From positions 18,791,560 to 18,855,559 of the forward strand of contig OZ038529.1 in NCBI GenBank assembly GCA_964036665.1: a stretch of 64,000 bases of DNA, given 5' to 3'. A program made the translations under genes and the position numbers. How positions within the stretch are numbered: the first letter of the stretch is position 1; each line of letters opens with the position of its first letter. The notes below the pieces were generated by a model. The model did no database searches, was not told the origin of the DNA, and was given only the letters and a program-made list of their open reading frames with translations. This document shows, one piece after another, positions 60,330 to 64,000 of the stretch. This DNA comes from Gordius sp. MW1 (Eukaryota; Nematomorpha; Gordioida; Gordea; Gordiidae).

Positions 60330-60680
60330 CTAACGGGTAAATTTAATTAAATGGGCCGGGCAGCTCTAATAGTTAGGCATGGCCGAGCGGACACTTAGAA
60401 AGGTTCAGGCGGGCAATTTGGTTAAAAATTTGGACCAAGCCGGGTTCGGACAAAAAATTTAAACAAATCTGACCTCTGTTTGGGATCGCATAAATTCGGG
60501 ATTAACGGGCAAATTAATATTTCGAGCCGGGCAATTCGAGCACCTTTAACGATTTAAGCGGGCCCGGGCGGACACTTATTTGGGTCGGGTGGGCCCGGGC
60601 GGGCGGGCAATGAAGTAAAAAAATTTAATCGGGCCGGGTTTGGGCAGACAATTCCAAACAAATCTGACCTCTGGTTCTTT
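60330..60680 (+). repeat. Two tandem copies of a GGGCC-rich repeat
   Basis: Each half ends GCCGGGTT(C/T)GG...AAACAAATCTGACCTCTG (about 60475 and 60674) and contains GCGGACACTTA and GGGCGGGCAAT. The two are diverged copies in tandem. Confidence 0.75.
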
Positions 60681-60905
60681 GTGCTCACGAATTTTCATTG
60701 TTTTTCCCTCTGCCTCAATTTTATAAAATAATTCGTTTAAAGTTGCTATATTAAACATTTTTGCCCCTTTTTAGGATTAAGCTGCGAAAACAAATACATC
60801 AACTTCAATAACAAAACCATAGACTTCATAGACTGCTCATCACGGTATAAAATGTGTGTGTTTTTTTTCGCCATTTTGAATAACACTACCGTCCTATACC
60901 ACATA

Positions 60906-60977
60906 ATGGCGTTTTGCGCTGTGCCGTTTTGTTCGAACAGGAGAGGTAAAGAAAAATGGTTTTCATTCCATATATAA
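60906..60977 (+). pseudogene. Truncated THAP-domain start (left arm)
   Basis: 23 codons then TAA: MAFCAVPFCSNRR then GKEKWFSFHI. It has the first two zinc ligands (Cys4, Cys9) and the conserved aromatic-Ser-Phe-His segment. The distal C-x2-H pair is absent. GTAAG follows closely and could be a former splice donor. Confidence 0.72.
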
Positions 60978-61109
60978 GTAAGATATTACAAAATATATTA
61001 TATTTTTAAAAAATTTTAACATCATTACAGTTTTTACAATTTTAATTTTTATGAAATGTGTCAATAATAAATTTTTAAAAATATCATATATTTTGTAATA
61101 TCTTACTTA

Positions 61110-61178
61110 TTTATGGTATCAAAATTTTTTTTCTTTACCTCTCCTGTTCGAACAAAACGGTACAGCGCAAAACGCCAT
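61110..61178 (-). pseudogene. Truncated THAP-domain start (right arm)
   Basis: Minus-strand mirror of the left-arm frame: MAFCAVPFCSNRRGKEK, then diverging as KILIP and a stop. The first 17 residues are identical in both arms. Confidence 0.68.
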
Positions 61179-61284
61179 TATGTGATATAGGACGGTAGTG
61201 TTATTCAAAATGAGGCAAATTTCACACACAATTTGCCATATGGAACATATAACATGGGCAGTCTATGTAGTCTATGAACAAAAC

Positions 61285-61878
61285 ATCAAAAGTTGCTACA
61301 TCATCTTAGGGTTTTGGTCAGATTAAGAACTGTGACTCGGAAGGTAAAGAGAGTATTTTACAACACATATTAATTACCTAATCTTGTCATATTTTTACAT
61401 TAACTTCAGAAATATAACAATGCATTTCAAAATTTATGTATTTTAAGCTAAACTACTGGATTATTTATTTAAGGTTCATATTAACTAGAGTTTCATAACT
61501 GTATGTTTAGCTTACAAGTAATTTTTGCGTATGATATATTTAGACCTTCAGACATGTGAAGCTTACCCAAAAGTCTCCATTTGACGCTTAGCGATTATTT
61601 TATAAATGAAAACCTCGAAGAATTTTTTATATATAGCCCAATATGTGCACTTCCACACATAAAAAACACGGTATAATATATAAAAAGATATGTTGAAACA
61701 TTACAACTTGGAGTTGCTAATGTAGCATTTTCATTATAAAAATTTTCGTGAATTAAGATTTAAATATTGTAGAAGTTTTAGGGAAATTATTAAGACTCAT
61801 TTGATGGGGAGACATTTTTATAATATAATTATTGTCTTATAATGATGCGTTTAATTAAACTAAAAGCAAGTGTGTAGA
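61285..61878. other. AT-rich sequence
   Basis: Nothing recognised. Confidence 0.5.
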
Positions 61879-61886
61879 CCGATGAA

Positions 61887-62030
61887 CATGGGCGTACGCA
61901 GGGGGGGGGACCCTAATTTGTAGTCGAGACCTTTTTTTTTTGCTCTTAGGAAAATTTTTGAATTTTTTTTTGGTCGCAGGAAAATTTTAATCTGCCCCCC
62001 CCCCTAATTCAAAACCTGCGTACGCCCATG
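61887..62030. mobile_element. G-tract MITE, CATGGGCGTACGC subfamily
   Basis: CATGGGCGTACGCAGG ... CCTGCGTACGCCCATG with a perfect 8-bp target duplication CCGATGAA at 61879-61886 and 62031-62038. Confidence 0.93.
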
Positions 62031-62038
62031 CCGATGAA

Positions 62039-64000
62039 TGCTGCCAAAAGTGTTAGACATTACACAATATTTAAGCCAATATCACAGAGCTTGATAAATA
62101 TGGTCATGTGGAACTTTGAGGACAAGAAGGCTTGTGAAATAAAGGCGAATGCGCTTACAACCATATTAATGATTTAGAATTTATACATGATATCAATAAT
62201 TAATGTTTTTATTTAACATGTCGGATTTGATTAAATATTTATAAAGCTTTAATGGGTCTGGCCAAATAGGCCGACTTTATTGGAATGTATAAATAAGGAG
62301 GGAACGGATCGACTTCCTAACGGCCTGTTGCATTACCTTATCTGCACTAATCTTCCAACTCTTCCCCCGTTGCAATTCCATAAGACTACATTATAATGCC
62401 AAAACTTTTAATATAGACTTAGACAGAAGGAAATTGAATTTGAAAAGAATAATTTTGCCCCTCCCCTCATCTTAGTAAAAAGTAATTATACAGTATTAAT
62501 TAACCATTATTTAAATGCACTAGCCAATGGTAGGAAAGGGGGGGGGGACTAAATGTCCAGAACGAGTTCTCCATATTTATATAAGGACTAAGTGAATTTT
62601 ATATGTAAATTAAAAACAAATTGAAATAGAGCAAGGTTTAACAACTTACATATATAATTTATGATTTTGATCGATTTTTTCTTGCAGTATACATATATAC
62701 ATATTTGATAAGGGGCAAAAACGCTTATTTTTTCATGTTTAAATCCAATTATTTCAAAAACCTGATCTATCGGGGAAAAAACTTATCCGTGTTCACGACA
62801 AGAGGAACTCTTTCAAAATTTGCTTACTCTTCCCGCTTGATTTCACAAATCCATTTTTTATTTACTAGTGCTATTAATCAAGCTATGGCTCTAATATTTA
62901 TAATATATCGGGGTGGTACATCTTGCGTTTAATAATACATTTAACAGCCTTTTATAATTGTGTCAATGATTGCGTATATAAAATAAAAATTCAATTATTT
63001 AAGTGAATAAATACTAAAGGTAGTCTACTTACAGATTTCATAAGCCATTAATTATTGCTTTTAACGCGACTTAAAATTTAATATTGACAGTTTTGTGACA
63101 TTTTGAATCTTATACGCTTGGAGTTTTTACTTAACAGTTTGGTTTTATGATATCAGTGAAATCAATTTAAAACCTCACTAGTTTATTATAATCTGCATAC
63201 ACTTTATGTAATATGATCTTAAATTTCTTGCCCTCTAAATTAGTAATTTTATGAAGGATGGGACTATTATATTTTGGTAACCTTTGATATATTTAACCTA
63301 AATTATTTTTTCAGTCTTGATTTTATCGATCACAAACATTCGATATCACTTTTAAATGGAATTAGTTTGATTATTTTATTAGTGATGCAAATAAATAAAA
63401 TTATTTTCCATAAAAAACCATGGGTGTTTAGATTAATCTTTTTCTAATTTCCCTGACATTTTGGGAAATCCTATTATACTAACCGTTAAATATAAAACAC
63501 AAATTATATCATAATATTTACGATTTTAAAACTATAAATATTATTTCATTTTGTAAAATAAATGTGTGGAAAGGCACATTTAAAATAAAAGGTTGTATTA
63601 AAACTAGTGCAAAGTTTAGCTTATGTTCACAATTGTGAATAAAATAATAGAGTTGTTGAAGAAAATAATTCTATGTATCTAGTTCCCGAATTAGATACGT
63701 TTTTATTGTACCTGATATTTTAAAAATGGCACCTTGTCACTGGAACTAATTACTTTTATGGAAAAGGAACAGCCAAACAATCGTTTATTTTTTTAGAATA
63801 CAACTTATTTTTACTTTATAAAAGGTGAAATTAAATGCATTGACTTATTGTACACCGGCTTATAATCAAATTATAAATTTGGATTTAATGAAAAACACTC
63901 TGGATTTTAAATAGAATCTAATATTTTGGTATTCGATTCGAATTCAGAATTTTATTTATTCGATTCGAGATTCGTCAAAAATTATAATAAGGATTCAAAT
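62039..64000. other. AT-rich terminal flank
   Basis: No gene supported. The + frame at 62705-62932 lacks a good ATG context and recognisable homology. A lone G run sits near 62540. Confidence 0.5.

Larger units (their letters stand above)
60818..61276. mobile_element. P-element-like snap-back element with THAP start in both arms
   Basis: Inverted termini CATAGACT(T/A)CATAGACTGC, arms about 190-200 bp, spacer about 61004-61078. A perfect 8-bp target duplication AACAAAAC lies at 60810-60817 and 61277-61284. Each arm contains an ATG-started reading frame MAFCAVPFCSNRRGKEK: + strand from 60906, and the complement from 61178. C-x4-C plus NRR is the opening of a THAP zinc finger, the DNA-binding domain of P-type transposases; the + arm continues WFSFH before a stop. 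An 8-bp duplication and CA end agree with the P superfamily. Confidence 0.88.

Noticed and set aside
62705-62932. 75-codon plus-strand frame
   Set aside because: Begins at a non-ATG codon, composition like flanks, no recognisable domain or splice context.

Overview
This is an AT-rich, intron-containing animal genomic window. It has standard GT-AG introns, standard-code genes and dense transposon debris. A proline-rich Cbl orthologue, two peptide GPCRs resembling the sex-peptide/myoinhibitory-peptide/FMRFamide receptor group, and many kinds of DNA transposon suggest a protostome-like invertebrate. The sequence alone does not fix the species.

Region 1 (about 1-12100, + strand) is a complete Cbl E3 ubiquitin ligase gene. 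Eleven exons join in frame to 774 codons plus a stop (1325-11772). They encode the tyrosine-kinase-binding module (4H, EF-hand, SH2), the linker helix, a full C3HC4 RING and a proline-rich tail. Its introns hold a hAT-type MITE (intron 3), part of a satellite-bearing element (intron 6) and a dead mariner transposase (intron 8).

Region 2 (14381-26476, - strand) holds two intronless class A GPCR genes of 613 and 803 codons. They are paralogues, and the second has very long ICL2, ECL2 and ICL3. A TIR-bounded element filled with a 105-129 bp satellite lies just upstream of the first. Several palindromic G/C-tract MITEs lie between the two genes.

Region 3 (26477-64000) has no host gene I can support. 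It holds degenerate LINE fragments (28790-29135, 37776-38815, 39110-40165, 41545-41660), a pair of Helitron-like elements (30221-30550, 58454-58781), hAT-type MITEs with 8-bp target duplications, and many copies of a short palindromic MITE with CATGGGCGTAGCC ends. It also holds a 247-bp direct repeat with telomere-like motifs, GC-rich GGGCC repeats, and a long dispersed repeat pair. At 60818-61276 lies a snap-back element whose two arms each carry the first codons of a THAP-domain (P-element-type) transposase.

The two functional themes, tyrosine-kinase down-regulation (Cbl) and neuropeptide reception (the GPCR pair), are neighbours with no visible regulatory link. The most interesting material is the transposon architecture: the P/THAP snap-back, the MITE family with intact target duplications, and two perfect inverted duplications that look like template-switch events.
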